Source: Oscillospiraceae bacterium (GTDB lineage Bacteria > Bacillota > Clostridia > Oscillospirales > Ruminococcaceae). From it: a DNA stretch of 64,000 bases. Both the position numbers and the translations under genes were made by a program. This document shows, piece by piece, positions 25,836 through 34,381 of the stretch (position 1 is the first letter of the stretch; the number at the start of each line of letters is the position of its first letter). The stretch lies in the NCBI GenBank assembly GCA_902363145.1, contig CABIZB010000006.1, forward strand, positions 1-64,000. Direction: 5' to 3'. The notes beneath the pieces are model-generated. The model was not told the origin of the DNA. It searched no databases and saw nothing but the letters and a program-made list of their open reading frames with translations.

Positions 25836-28493
25836 TTATTTTGAATATCTGTCCAGCATGATGATCTTTGCCAGCACTGTTTTTTCTGCCGAAAGTCCGC
25901 TGATAAGCTTCTCCGCCGCAGTGCGGTACTGTTTTGCAGACACCGCCGCATCTTTTGCACTGACGCTGCCGTTCTGACCGAACCTTGCCCGTAGTGCCGC
26001 AGACACAATATCGCCGCATTCAATGCCGAAGTCCGTTTTCAGCTGTTCGGGAAGCTTTTCAGCCGATACACAAATGCCCTGCATAGCCGCCAGCCGTGCA
26101 AGCATTCGGTATATCTCCGCAGCTGCCTTTTCGGGGGCATTTTCAGCCAGCTTCTTTCTGCGCATAAGCTCTGCATATCGCAGTGCAAAAACAGCGCCTA
26201 CGATAATGACCGCCCACAAAAGCACCGTAAGCAGTATCTTCACAGCCTTTGGCATAGGCTTCTTTTCAGCCTGTTGTATTTCTCCGTCAGATGATGTTGT
26301 TTCCTCAGTGCTGTCGTCAGAGCTGATGCCAACGCCGTTTATATCATACTCGCTTTGTATGCTGCCCTCGCCTGTCTGCTCCTCGCCTGCAACGTCCGTG
26401 TTGCCGCCGTTTCCGTCACCGTTATCGCCTGTGCCGTGAGGGGAAGTTCCGTTATTGCCGTTGTTATCTCCGTCCTGAGAAGACGTATTATCAGCATTTT
26501 CACTGCCGTTCTCGGAGGATTCCAGCGATGTTGCCGATGTTCCCTCCTGAGCGGGAGCAGTGTCCGAACCCTCTATCATCTGCACAGTTTCGGTAGCTGT
26601 GGTAAGGTCGGGATTTTCTGTAAACACGGGGGCCTGAGTGGTTACGGAGGTTATCTCGGAGACTTCCTCGGGGTTGGCATAATCCTCTGCATTTTCGCTG
26701 AACACCATATTTCCGTAGCCGGGAGTAGTCTCGAAAACTATCCAGCCGAAGCCGTCCGCATATATCTCCACCCATGCGTGGGCACGGCTGTCGGGAACGC
26801 TGACGGTGGTATATCTGCCCTCGGAGGGGAACATGGCAATGTCGCTGCCCTTGATGACAAAGCCCTCACAATACCTTGCGGGAATGCCCATATATCGGCA
26901 GAGAAGCGCCGCCGCCGATGCAAAGTGAGTACAGCTGCCCTTTTTGTTTTCCGTCAAAAACCACTGAACAAAGTCCGTGCCGAAAGGCTTCTTGCCCGAT
27001 TCCAGGTCATATTCGCAGGTGTCCGCAAGCTTTTTGCGGATAAATTCCAGCGTATCCCATGTGCTGCCGCCCTCAAAATCAGCAAAAAAATTCTCTGCGG
27101 CAGTAAATGTGTCGGGAACGTCAAGGCAGTGGGCATAAGCATAGTTCCTCATGCGCTCCTGATCTCTTGCCATTTTGTCGTTAAGGCTTATGCTGTCGGG
27201 GTTGTCGATGATATACTTGCCATTGTTATAATACGCTCTGTTCTGGGGAAAATACACGCCGAACCTGCGGCGAATGCCGTTTGTCTCCAGCAGACCTGCA
27301 CTGTTATTTGGCAGATATTTCACCGTGTCGGAGGAATCCGATGTCCTGACGATAACATCTCTCAGCTCCAGATCGCCCAGACCATCTACATATTTAAGGG
27401 CACGTCCGCTGAAAAATTCGGGAGAGGTAAGCTTTGTCTCCAGCTGTGGGAGAGCAGGCCCCGCATTCCACCGTGAGCCTGTGTAATCAGTGGCGGTGAA
27501 GCCCTTGAGATAAAGCTCCGCCGCATCGGAGGGCAGCGTTACCTCAAGCACATTTTCGCCTGTGAACTCCACCTTGTCGGTGTTGCCCAGCCTGCCGTCA
27601 TGGGTAACGTTCTTGCTCTTCACGGGGATAAGCGCATCATGCACATCGTCCGAAAGCTTTTCCCAGCTGAAATTCTTCATATATATCGAAAACCGGTCTC
27701 TGAACTCGTCCGCCTTGTCGGGACGGGTATAGCCGGTGGCTTTCATGTAAAGTCCCGCTCCGCCGAAGCACAAGGTCAGTATTATCATGCCGCACAAAGC
27801 GCTCTGAGCCGCAGTTCTGGCGCAAAGCCTTTCCGCCGACTGCTCCCACATGGAGAGCCGTGCTATCTCCGCCGCCATAGCTCCGCACTGTGCGGCTATC
27901 AGCACCGCAAAGGGCACTGTATCGGGTACCAGCCCGAAGTACAGGCACAGCTCGGGCAATGGCACCGTTGCCAGCAGAAAAAGTATGATGTTTGGTCTTT
28001 TAATGCTCCTGCACACCAGCAGGCTTATTATGGATACTGTCACCGCAAGGGCGCTGTCAAGGCACTTGAGCCGCATATTCTCATATATTTCATTTGGAGC
28101 AAAGATGGGCGCTTCCGCAAACTTTTTGAAAAGGCTGCCCATAAAGTCATTGACGGCGTACATATATCCCGCAATGACCATATCACGGTTGAAAAGCACA
28201 TAAAAGAATATAACAAGGCTCGATGCCAGCAGCAGCGACCTTGAAAGCATGGGCTTTCTGTCCCACATTCCGAAGATAAATGAGAACACCCACCATGACG
28301 CAAGGGTCGATATAATGGCAACAGCAGGGCTGAAGCTCATGAAATATCCGCAGGAAGTGAGGAATGTGAACAGCGAGCCATATATGCCGCAAAGCGCCAA
28401 AGCGCTCATAATAAAGCGGTATATGGGCGATGCCTCACCCGAGGGAACGTTCACGCCCACGGTTATCTTGGCAGGAGAATAAGGCTTTGCCAT
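25836..28493 (-). CDS. transglutaminase-like membrane protein (TgpA-like)
   Basis: An 885-aa membrane protein. About six N-terminal membrane helices (to about residue 220) are followed by an extracytoplasmic region and a transglutaminase-like core: Cys near 519 in GSCTHFASAAALLCRYMG, His near 571 in AHAWVEIYADGFGW, and the third acidic residue in FETTPG. A Ser/Gly/Asn-rich linker (about 610-740), one more membrane helix and a cytoplasmic tail follow. This is the TgpA/DUF3488 layout that accompanies MoxR and DUF58 genes. The true substrate is unknown. The start is ATG at 28493, overlapping the DUF58 stop (TGATG), with GGAGG seven bases upstream. Confidence 0.9.
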   Translation of the reverse strand: MAKPYSPAKITVGVNVPSGEASPIYRFIMSALALCGIYGSLFTFLTSCGYFMSFSPAVAIISTLASWWVFSFIFGMWDRKPMLSRSLLLASSLVIFFYVLFNRDMVIAGYMYAVNDFMGSLFKKFAEAPIFAPNEIYENMRLKCLDSALAVTVSIISLLVCRSIKRPNIILFLLATVPLPELCLYFGLVPDTVPFAVLIAAQCGAMAAEIARLSMWEQSAERLCARTAAQSALCGMIILTLCFGGAGLYMKATGYTRPDKADEFRDRFSIYMKNFSWEKLSDDVHDALIPVKSKNVTHDGRLGNTDKVEFTGENVLEVTLPSDAAELYLKGFTATDYTGSRWNAGPALPQLETKLTSPEFFSGRALKYVDGLGDLELRDVIVRTSDSSDTVKYLPNNSAGLLETNGIRRRFGVYFPQNRAYYNNGKYIIDNPDSISLNDKMARDQERMRNYAYAHCLDVPDTFTAAENFFADFEGGSTWDTLEFIRKKLADTCEYDLESGKKPFGTDFVQWFLTENKKGSCTHFASAAALLCRYMGIPARYCEGFVIKGSDIAMFPSEGRYTTVSVPDSRAHAWVEIYADGFGWIVFETTPGYGNMVFSENAEDYANPEEVSEITSVTTQAPVFTENPDLTTATETVQMIEGSDTAPAQEGTSATSLESSENGSENADNTSSQDGDNNGNNGTSPHGTGDNGDGNGGNTDVAGEEQTGEGSIQSEYDINGVGISSDDSTEETTSSDGEIQQAEKKPMPKAVKILLTVLLWAVIIVGAVFALRYAELMRRKKLAENAPEKAAAEIYRMLARLAAMQGICVSAEKLPEQLKTDFGIECGDIVSAALRARFGQNGSVSAKDAAVSAKQYRTAAEKLISGLSAEKTVLAKIIMLDRYSK

Positions 28494-29485
28494 CACTCAG
28501 CCTCCTTTCCCACGTCGCACATAATGAAGCCGTATGCCTCGGGAATGCCCTCGAAGCTGCTTTCGCAAAGCACTTCCGCCAAAGCAAAGTAAGAAGCATC
28601 GTCAGAATACTGCGCCGCAAGTCCGTTTTCGGTGTAAATGCCATCGCACTGCGAATGGGCAGGCACAGCGGCATATACCTCCGCTCCCCCTGCATTCAGA
28701 TAATATGCGCAGCTCATGAGCCTGCACAGTACCTCGTCACGGACAGTCAGGTCGCCGTGAGAAAGGTCTGCGGTAAGCAGATATTTGCTGCTGTTGTTAA
28801 CGCTCAGCACCTTTACGATATCCTTGTCAAATCGTGCGCTGAGCTTGTAGTGCATAAGTGAAAGCCTGTCGCCCGGGGCAAACTCACGGAAGCCGCACAC
28901 ATCGCCGGGAGTGCCGTTTTTAGGCTTCTCGCCGCTTTCGCCCTCTGCCTCGCCCCCAAGTGAAAGAAAATATTCCGCCAGAGCAGAAAACCTCTCCGAG
29001 ATCCTTGGAATGATATGCACAGCGGCGGACAGCTTTTTCCTGTAAAGCGTCCATGAAAAAAGCCCCATAATGTCGCTGACCCTGATGTATTCCACGAAAA
29101 TATCCGTCCTGCCGCAGTGCTCGGAGGAAACATTCACCGAAACACATTCGCTGCTGCGTGCAGGCACAGGCACCGTTACCGTGTGAAAGCTCACCTCGCC
29201 CGTGGGCATAAACACCGTCCTGAGCCTTATCTTTACGCAGGAAAGAGGGAATATCGAGCGGTTTATGAGCCTTATGCCCACCTCTCCCTCGCTGTTTCTG
29301 AACACGGTAACATGGTCATTTTCATTTTCCGCACTGAACATACGCACCGTTACCGCCAGCTGAGCCGCCAGCAGAAAGGGCAGTATGATAAGCACCGCCA
29401 GAAGCAGAAACGCAACATCGCCCTTGTAAAGCGGCCAGAAAAGTGCGGCAGCCGCAAGCAGAATAAGATATAACAGCTTTATCAC
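28493..29485 (-). CDS. DUF58 family protein
   Basis: A 330-aa protein with two N-terminal membrane helices (about 3-45). The C-terminal DUF58 region has GDVCGFREFAPGDRLSLMHY and KLSARFDKDIVKV, the family signature around a vWA-like fold. DUF58 proteins are commonly encoded with MoxR ATPases and TgpA-type transglutaminases and are thought to assist a membrane or surface complex. The start is GTG with AAAGGAG eight bases upstream. It is coupled to the transglutaminase gene. Confidence 0.9.
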   Translation of the reverse strand: MIKLLYLILLAAAALFWPLYKGDVAFLLLAVLIILPFLLAAQLAVTVRMFSAENENDHVTVFRNSEGEVGIRLINRSIFPLSCVKIRLRTVFMPTGEVSFHTVTVPVPARSSECVSVNVSSEHCGRTDIFVEYIRVSDIMGLFSWTLYRKKLSAAVHIIPRISERFSALAEYFLSLGGEAEGESGEKPKNGTPGDVCGFREFAPGDRLSLMHYKLSARFDKDIVKVLSVNNSSKYLLTADLSHGDLTVRDEVLCRLMSCAYYLNAGGAEVYAAVPAHSQCDGIYTENGLAAQYSDDASYFALAEVLCESSFEGIPEAYGFIMCDVGKEAE

Positions 29486-29529
29486 AGCGGCTCCTTTCCG
29501 CAGAAATTTACTGCATTATCGCAAAAATC

Positions 29530-29558
29530 CCCCGTTTGATAATAATACAATCGGGGGA
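29530..29558 (-). terminator. terminator-like hairpin between moxR and the DUF58 gene
   Basis: A 6-bp stem CCCCCG/CGGGGG with a 17-nt loop, followed on the minus strand by ATTTTTG. No promoter is clear between it and the DUF58 gene 45 bp further on, so it probably reduces rather than ends transcription. Confidence 0.5.
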
Positions 29559-29631
29559 ATGGATTTGTTTCATTTATACCGCACGCCGAGCCAAAAAATG
29601 CAAATTACCGGCGGTGGGTATCTCGTACTGA

Positions 29632-30585
29632 TCATATTTTCGGCGGAGTTACTCCTCTGCAAATGTCGCAGAGAATTTCCCTTACCTCGATGTCGGAGGG
29701 AAGCTTGCCCTTGACCCTTGCGGGGATTATCCTGTGGGCACACACATCGGTGTAAACAAAGGTAACGTCCTCGGGGATAACAAAGTTCCTGCCCTTGAAC
29801 ATGGCGGCGCACTTTGCCATTGCCGCAGCCGCCAGCGAGCCTCTTGTGCTGACGCCAAGCTCCAGCCGCCTGTCGGAGCGGGTAGCCCCCGAAAGCCTTG
29901 CGATATAGTCATATATCTCGTCGCTTACAAAAACATCCTCGGCAGCGCTTCTTATCTCGATAAGGTCCTGCGCCGTCATTATGGGTTCAACCCGGGGAGC
30001 AGCCTTTTTGGAGGACTTTGCCTTTAATATCTCAGTCTCCTCGCCTACAGTGGGATAGCCCATGGAAAGCCTTATCATAAAACGGTCAAGCTGGGATTCG
30101 GGGAGCAGCTGTGTTCCCGCAGAGCCTGAGGGGTTCTGTGTCGCAAGGACGATAAAGGGGTCGGGCAGCTTTCTTGTAACGCTGTCCACGGTAACAGCCC
30201 CCTCCTCCATAGCTTCAAGAAGGGCAGACTGGGTCTTGCTGGAGGTTCGGTTTATCTCGTCCGCCAGGAACAGGTTGCAGAACACCGCACCGGGCTTGAA
30301 ATCAAACTCGCCCGTGGCACGGTTGGGCATATAAAAGCCCGTAACGTCCGCAGGCATAACATCGGAGGTAAACTGCATTCTGTTGTATTTCAGCGACAGT
30401 GCCTTTGAGAAAGCCACAGCCATAGTGGTCTTTCCCACGCCAGGGATATCCTCCAGCAGGATATGTCCGCCTGCGCAGGCTGTCATCAGTATTTTTATAA
30501 TGATATCGTCCTTGCCGATAACGGTCTTTTTTATCTCGTCCGCCGACCTTTTCAGCAAAACTATCAGCCGCTTGTCAATTTCCAT
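29632..30585 (-). CDS. MoxR-family AAA+ ATPase
   Basis: A 317-aa cytoplasmic AAA+ ATPase with Walker A ILLEDIPGVGKTTMA (about 37-51), Walker B NLFLADEINR and sensor 1 ATQNPSG. MoxR proteins act as chaperones for metal insertion or complex assembly. Here the neighbours are DUF58 and a transglutaminase protein, the classic trio. The start at 30585 is chosen because ACGGAGG lies upstream; the frame extends further but runs through a terminator-like hairpin. Confidence 0.93.
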   Translation of the reverse strand: MEIDKRLIVLLKRSADEIKKTVIGKDDIIIKILMTACAGGHILLEDIPGVGKTTMAVAFSKALSLKYNRMQFTSDVMPADVTGFYMPNRATGEFDFKPGAVFCNLFLADEINRTSSKTQSALLEAMEEGAVTVDSVTRKLPDPFIVLATQNPSGSAGTQLLPESQLDRFMIRLSMGYPTVGEETEILKAKSSKKAAPRVEPIMTAQDLIEIRSAAEDVFVSDEIYDYIARLSGATRSDRRLELGVSTRGSLAAAAMAKCAAMFKGRNFVIPEDVTFVYTDVCAHRIIPARVKGKLPSDIEVREILCDICRGVTPPKI

Positions 30586-30606
30586 GCAAAAGTCCTCCGT
30601 AAAAAT

Positions 30607-30633
30607 ATGCGGCGAAGCTGTGCCCCGCCGCAT
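30607..30633 (-). terminator. terminator-like hairpin just before the moxR ribosome site
   Basis: On the minus strand an 8-bp stem ATGCGGCG/CGCCGCAT with an 11-nt loop, then ATTTTT. The moxR ATG lies only 16 bp after the T-run. Confidence 0.7.
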
Positions 30634-30654
30634 GATAATTATTTGATCAGCAAA

Positions 30655-31629
30655 TCAGCTCATTGCGAGTATTGCCATATCGCCGTTTGTTGCAAGACCT
30701 TCCTTGACGTTTGCGTCAACTATTCTCTTTACCACGTTGCCCTTGATCTCTCTGAGAGAGGTGTCAAACGCCTTTATTGCGGTAAGGAACGCCTCGTCCT
30801 TGTCCTCTCTGTCAAAGGTATAGCAGGTAAGCATTACCTTGATGGTGTTGAAGAGTGTATTGAAGAATACGAAGTTATCCCACAGAGGAATGGAGAAGTC
30901 AGCGTAAGGCATACAATATGTCCATACGTAATTTACCATTATGTGCTCGATGTAATGCTCTCTGCCCTTGAGGAAGTCCTCATAATAAGCCTTCTTCATG
31001 GGAATATACTTGCTTTCATCGAACTTGAAGTCTCTCATGCTCTGGTCGCAGCCCACGTTCTTGAAAACGGTGAAGCGGACCTTGTCAAGTGCCTCGTTGG
31101 AGGGCATTGTGCGCAGGAAGGAAAGGCCGTCGCAAAGGCTGTAAGCAAAGTTGGGCTTTACAGACTCGAAGTACTTTATTACCTCGTCATGCTCCGGCGT
31201 TTTAAGGAACTCGCCCACAAATGCGGGGATAAGATGACCCTTGGACTTGTCCATCATGCCCTGAACGGTCTTGTAAGCAAAGTTAAGGAGAAGCATTCTC
31301 TTCTCGAAAACGTAGTTTCTGTTCTGGAGAATGTTCATGGTAAGGGTCTTGAGGATCCAGTAGTTCTGGAGAACAGGGTTCTGCTTTATCATTTCCTGAC
31401 CCTTTTTCTCATACTCAGCCTCATGCTCGGGCTTGAGGCTTGTCATTTTATACTGAAGCACGTCGGGAGTGTTCATAAGAGTCTTGATAACTCTGTCCTG
31501 ATTAAGGGGGAATACGTATTCGATGGACGAAGGAGTTACGAGAACATTATAAACAACACCCTCATTTTCAGGGTTAGTCTTGTCAGAAAGGTCTGCATAG
31601 AACGCAGGGGTAATAATAGGGTATGGCAT
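30655..31629 (-). CDS. uncharacterised soluble protein, 324 aa
   Basis: I do not recognise this protein. It has no signal peptide or membrane segment and looks mostly helical, with many Tyr, Phe, Met and charged residues (for example GHLIPAFVGEFLKTPEHDEV and DFSIPLWDNFVFFNTLFN). The start at 31629 (MPYPIITP) is chosen because GGAGG lies seven bases upstream; a longer frame to 31716 has none. It has its own promoter (TTGATT-N17-TATACT, 31735-31707). Codon use looks like that of strongly expressed neighbours such as thrS and icd. A terminator-like hairpin separates it from moxR, so its link to that trio is uncertain. Confidence 0.8.
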   Translation of the reverse strand: MPYPIITPAFYADLSDKTNPENEGVVYNVLVTPSSIEYVFPLNQDRVIKTLMNTPDVLQYKMTSLKPEHEAEYEKKGQEMIKQNPVLQNYWILKTLTMNILQNRNYVFEKRMLLLNFAYKTVQGMMDKSKGHLIPAFVGEFLKTPEHDEVIKYFESVKPNFAYSLCDGLSFLRTMPSNEALDKVRFTVFKNVGCDQSMRDFKFDESKYIPMKKAYYEDFLKGREHYIEHIMVNYVWTYCMPYADFSIPLWDNFVFFNTLFNTIKVMLTCYTFDREDKDEAFLTAIKAFDTSLREIKGNVVKRIVDANVKEGLATNGDMAILAMS

Positions 31630-31706
31630 TATATTTCCTCCATATCCGCACCACGGGACAACTGCCGCCGTCTGCGGTAAATTTACAAAATAAACCTTGC
31701 CATATA

Positions 31707-31735
31707 AGTATATCACACAATCAACAAAAAATCAA
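31707..31735 (-). promoter_or_regulatory. promoter of the uncharacterised 324-aa gene
   Basis: On the minus strand TTGATT (31735-31730), 17-bp spacer, TATACT (31712-31707). The leader is about 75 nt. Confidence 0.65.
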
Positions 31736-31776
31736 TGGTAAACCCAAAAATATTGTATTTTGCACTAAAACTATTC

Positions 31777-32409
31777 TCATAAATTGGTAAGTCCGTAGGA
31801 TAAAAGCATAAGGCTGTCGCCCAGATGAACGTTTTCAACCACAATATCCTTGTATCTTTCGGTCAGGTCAAGGTGAGAGAAATTCCAGAAAGCCTTTATG
31901 CCGCACTCCACCAGCAGGTCGGCGCACTCAGCCGCTGCAGACTTGGGAATGCACAGCACGGCTATCTCGGGGCGCATAACTGCGGTAAAATCCGACACGC
32001 TGTCCATACTGCTTATCTTTATGCCGCCAACAGTCATGCCTATCTTGTTTTCGTCCGTGTCGAAAATGCCGCACAGCTCCATGCCGTATTTCTCGAAATT
32101 TATGTGAATGGCAAGCGCCCTGCCCAGGTTTCCCGCACCTATGAGGATGACCTCTTTTCTGCGGTCAAGTCCCAGTATCTTGCCTATCTGCGTCCGAAGC
32201 TCCGCCAGATTGTAGCCGTAGCCCTGCTGACCGAAACCGCCGAAGCAGTTAAGGTCCTGCCTTATCTGGGAAGCGGTAAGGGACATTTCCTTTGCAAGCT
32301 CCGCCGAGGAAGCTCTCACCGTTCCCTGCTTTATAAGCTCGCCTATAAAGCGGTAATATCTTGGCAGACGCTTTATCACGGTCGCAGAGATCTCATCTTT
32401 CTTTGCCAT
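31777..32409 (-). CDS. rex: redox-sensing repressor Rex
   Basis: Dimeric repressor that releases DNA when the NADH/NAD+ ratio rises and controls fermentation genes. The 210-aa protein has an N-terminal winged helix (SATVIKRLPRYYRFIGELI, LTASQIRQDLNCFGGFGQQG), a Rossmann NADH-binding fold (VILIGAGNLGRALA) and the C-terminal swapped helix. The start is preceded by AAGGAGAACGGC. Upstream lie a -10 box and a striking perfect palindrome that does not match the usual Rex site (TTGTTAA...TTAACAA). Confidence 0.97.
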   Translation of the reverse strand: MAKKDEISATVIKRLPRYYRFIGELIKQGTVRASSAELAKEMSLTASQIRQDLNCFGGFGQQGYGYNLAELRTQIGKILGLDRRKEVILIGAGNLGRALAIHINFEKYGMELCGIFDTDENKIGMTVGGIKISSMDSVSDFTAVMRPEIAVLCIPKSAAAECADLLVECGIKAFWNFSHLDLTERYKDIVVENVHLGDSLMLLSYGLTNL

Positions 32410-32449
32410 GCCGTTCTCCTTGGTATATTATCAGCGTGAGAGTGTTTTG

Positions 32450-32478
32450 CCATAAACGTTCCGGTGGAACGTTTATGG
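32450..32478 (-). promoter_or_regulatory. perfect 13-bp palindrome upstream of rex
   Basis: CCATAAACGTTCC and GGAACGTTTATGG are perfect reverse complements around GGT. It starts 41 bp before the rex ATG and directly after a TATAAT box (32491-32486). It could be an operator for an unidentified regulator or a hairpin at the very 5' end of the mRNA. Confidence 0.7.
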
Positions 32479-32505
32479 ATTTTAGATTATACGGAACCGT
32501 AAAAA

Positions 32506-32531
32506 GGGGAGGCGGTCGTGTTCGCCTCCCC
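32506..32531 (-). terminator. terminator downstream of icd, overlapping the rex -35 region
   Basis: On the minus strand GGGGAGGCG/CGCCTCCCC, a 9-bp stem with an 8-nt loop, then TTTTTACGG. A smaller hairpin CCACCTTT/AAAGGTGG lies at about 32607-32624. The region where a -35 of rex would sit is inside this stem, so rex has no normal -35. Confidence 0.8.
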
Positions 32532-32631
32532 TCGAAATGCTGCCGCATTTCTCACCCTTTGCTCCGTTTTCTTGAATAAAAAGAGGCGCCGCCCCCTTGA
32601 CCCCTGCCACCTTTGTAAAGGTGGACTAAAC

Positions 32632-32664
32632 TTTTGCCTTGTTTTTATTTGTGCAGCTTTTTAC
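32632..32664 (+). repeat. dispersed repeat copy E (partial)
   Basis: A partial match to the tail of the repeat family found at 54.4 and 61.5 kb: TTTTGCCTTGTTTTTATTTG followed by TGCAGCTTTTTAC. It lies between icd and rex. Confidence 0.4.
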
Positions 32665-32703
32665 AAACCAGCGTTTATCAAGACAATAAGCATTGCTTTA
32701 TTA

Positions 32704-33918
32704 TCAAAGCTCTTCTCTGAGTCTCTTTTCGATCTCCTTGAGGAAGGTCTCGGTATCTACTTTCTTCTTGTTCTCGATAGAGGAAAGAGCAGCCAGGTCG
32801 CCTGTCATAACGCCCTCTTCAATGGTTCTGACAGTAGCCTTTTCCAGAGCATCAGCATAGTGGATAAGCTCGGGAAGGTTGTCCATCTCGCCTCTCTTGC
32901 GGAATGCGCCTGTCCATGCAAACAGAGTTGCAACGGAGTTTGTGGATGTGCTTTCGCCCTTGAGGTACTTGTAGTAGTGACGCTGAACGGTTCCGTGAGC
33001 AGCCTCATACTCATATACTCCGTCGGGAGATACGAGAACGGAGGTCATCATTGCAAGGCTTCCGTAAGCGGTAGCAACCATGTCGGACATAACGTCGCCG
33101 TCGTAGTTCTTGCAAGCCCAGATGTATCCGCCGTTGGAACGGATAACTCTTGCTACAGCGTCGTCGATAAGGGTGTAGAAATATTCGATGCCTGCGGCTT
33201 CAAACTTCTCCTTGTAGTCCTTCTCGTAGATCTCAGCGAAGATATCCTTGAAACGGTGGTCATACTTCTTGGAAATGGTGTCCTTGGTAGCGAACCATAC
33301 GTCCTGCTTGGTATCGAGAGCGAAGTTGAAGCAGCTTCTTGCAAAGCTCTCAATGGACTTGTCCTTGTTGTGAAGTCCCTGGATAATGCCTGCGCTGTCC
33401 TTGAAATCATAGATAAGGGAGCGTGTTTCCTTGCCGTCCTTGTCGGTGCATACCAGCTCGCACTTGGAGCCCTGCTCCACCTGCATCTCGGTGTTCTTGT
33501 AAACATCGCCGTAAGCGTGACGGGCAATGGTGATAGGCTTTGTCCATGTGGGGATATATGGAGTGATGCCCTTTACGATGATAGGTGTACGGAAAACGGT
33601 ACCGTCAAGGATAGCACGGATAGTGCCGTTGGGGGACTTCCACATTTCCTTCAGGTCGTACTCGGTCATTCTTGCGGCATTGGGGGTGATGGTTGCGCAC
33701 TTTACAGCAACGCCGTACTTCTTTGTAGCCTCTGCGGAGTCGATAGTTACCTGGTCGTTGGTCTCGTTTCTGTGCTCAAGTCCAAGGTCATAGTATTCGG
33801 TCTTGAGGTCAACGTAAGGGGTGATAAGGATATCCTTAATCATCTTCCAGATAACTCTGGTCATTTCATCTCCGTCCATCTCGACGAGAGGTGTTTTCAT
33901 CTGAATTTTATCTGCCAT
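32704..33918 (-). CDS. icd: NADP-type isocitrate dehydrogenase, eukaryote-like subfamily
   Basis: Oxidative decarboxylation of isocitrate to 2-oxoglutarate. At 404 aa it belongs to the type II (mitochondrial/cytosolic eukaryote-like) IDH subfamily, not the E. coli type. It starts with [11 protein letters not shown] and has [28 protein letters not shown] and [13 protein letters not shown]. These residues bind isocitrate, metal and NADP. It follows aconitase and a tiny membrane protein, so the cluster probably supplies 2-oxoglutarate for glutamate. A MITE-like element sits just upstream of its GGAGG ribosome site. Confidence 0.96.
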   Translation of the reverse strand: MADKIQMKTPLVEMDGDEMTRVIWKMIKDILITPYVDLKTEYYDLGLEHRNETNDQVTIDSAEATKKYGVAVKCATITPNAARMTEYDLKEMWKSPNGTIRAILDGTVFRTPIIVKGITPYIPTWTKPITIARHAYGDVYKNTEMQVEQGSKCELVCTDKDGKETRSLIYDFKDSAGIIQGLHNKDKSIESFARSCFNFALDTKQDVWFATKDTISKKYDHRFKDIFAEIYEKDYKEKFEAAGIEYFYTLIDDAVARVIRSNGGYIWACKNYDGDVMSDMVATAYGSLAMMTSVLVSPDGVYEYEAAHGTVQRHYYKYLKGESTSTNSVATLFAWTGAFRKRGEMDNLPELIHYADALEKATVRTIEEGVMTGDLAALSSIENKKKVDTETFLKEIEKRLREEL

Positions 33919-33942
33919 TTTATCTTACCTCCTGAAATTTTA

Positions 33943-34100
33943 TACTAATCTTTAATCGTTCTATAGACAAAGCCGACAGATGAAATAAGACCAGTCTGGG
34001 AAAGCGACTGCAGGCGGGCTTGTCGCCCGGCAAGGGAGCTTGACGAAGAATGGGCTTATTTCAGCCGAGGATTTGTCTATAGGTTGATTGAGGATCAGTA
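33943..34100. mobile_element. MITE-like element 1 (158 bp)
   Basis: A non-coding element whose ends are long imperfect inverted repeats. The left end reads TACTAATCTTTAATCGTTCT and then ATAGACAAA; the right end read inwards is TACTGATCCTCAATCAACCT and then ATAGACAAA. Similarity continues to about 50 bp from each end. A GC-rich hairpin lies in the middle. It is flanked by TTA on both sides (33940-33942 and 34101-34103), a candidate 3-bp target duplication. The ends match those of the element at 57980-58079. It separates the small membrane gene from icd. Confidence 0.65.
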
Positions 34101-34116
34101 TTATTGCCGTGCAGCT

Positions 34117-34347
34117 TTATAGGCCTGCTCTTGCGATCATATAGACCACAGTACCGACTGCACATGAGGAAACGACTGCTATGGAGCTTCTCTTTTCCTT
34201 TTCCATTTGTGGAAATTTGCTTTTCAGCACGCTGTCCGCCACAATGCCGACCACCAGTACAGCAATAAATGCAGCCGTTCCGGCAGGCGTGTCAAAGCCC
34301 TTATGGCTGCCGCCCGTTCTTCGGATAAAGTATAAAAAGCTGTCCAC
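34117..34347 (-). CDS. small two-helix membrane protein, unknown
   Basis: A 76-aa hydrophobic protein between aconitase and isocitrate dehydrogenase. It has two predicted membrane helices, around TAAFIAVLVVGIVADSVL and AVVSSCAVGTVVYMIAR, joined by a basic loop (KSKFPQMEKEKRS). The start is taken as GTG at 34347 because GGAGG lies seven bases upstream; an ATG two codons earlier is only one base from that site. It lies 34 bp after the aconitase stop on the opposite side of the coordinates, that is directly downstream of it in the operon. Function unknown. Confidence 0.65.
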   Translation of the reverse strand: MDSFLYFIRRTGGSHKGFDTPAGTAAFIAVLVVGIVADSVLKSKFPQMEKEKRSSIAVVSSCAVGTVVYMIARAGL

Positions 34348-34381
34348 TGTCATTCCTCCGTATGCGTGTCCCGTATCGGTA

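Noticed and set aside
32518..33948. 476-codon plus-strand open frame over icd
   Set aside because: It is antisense to icd and also crosses the terminator and intergenic repeat; no domain is visible.
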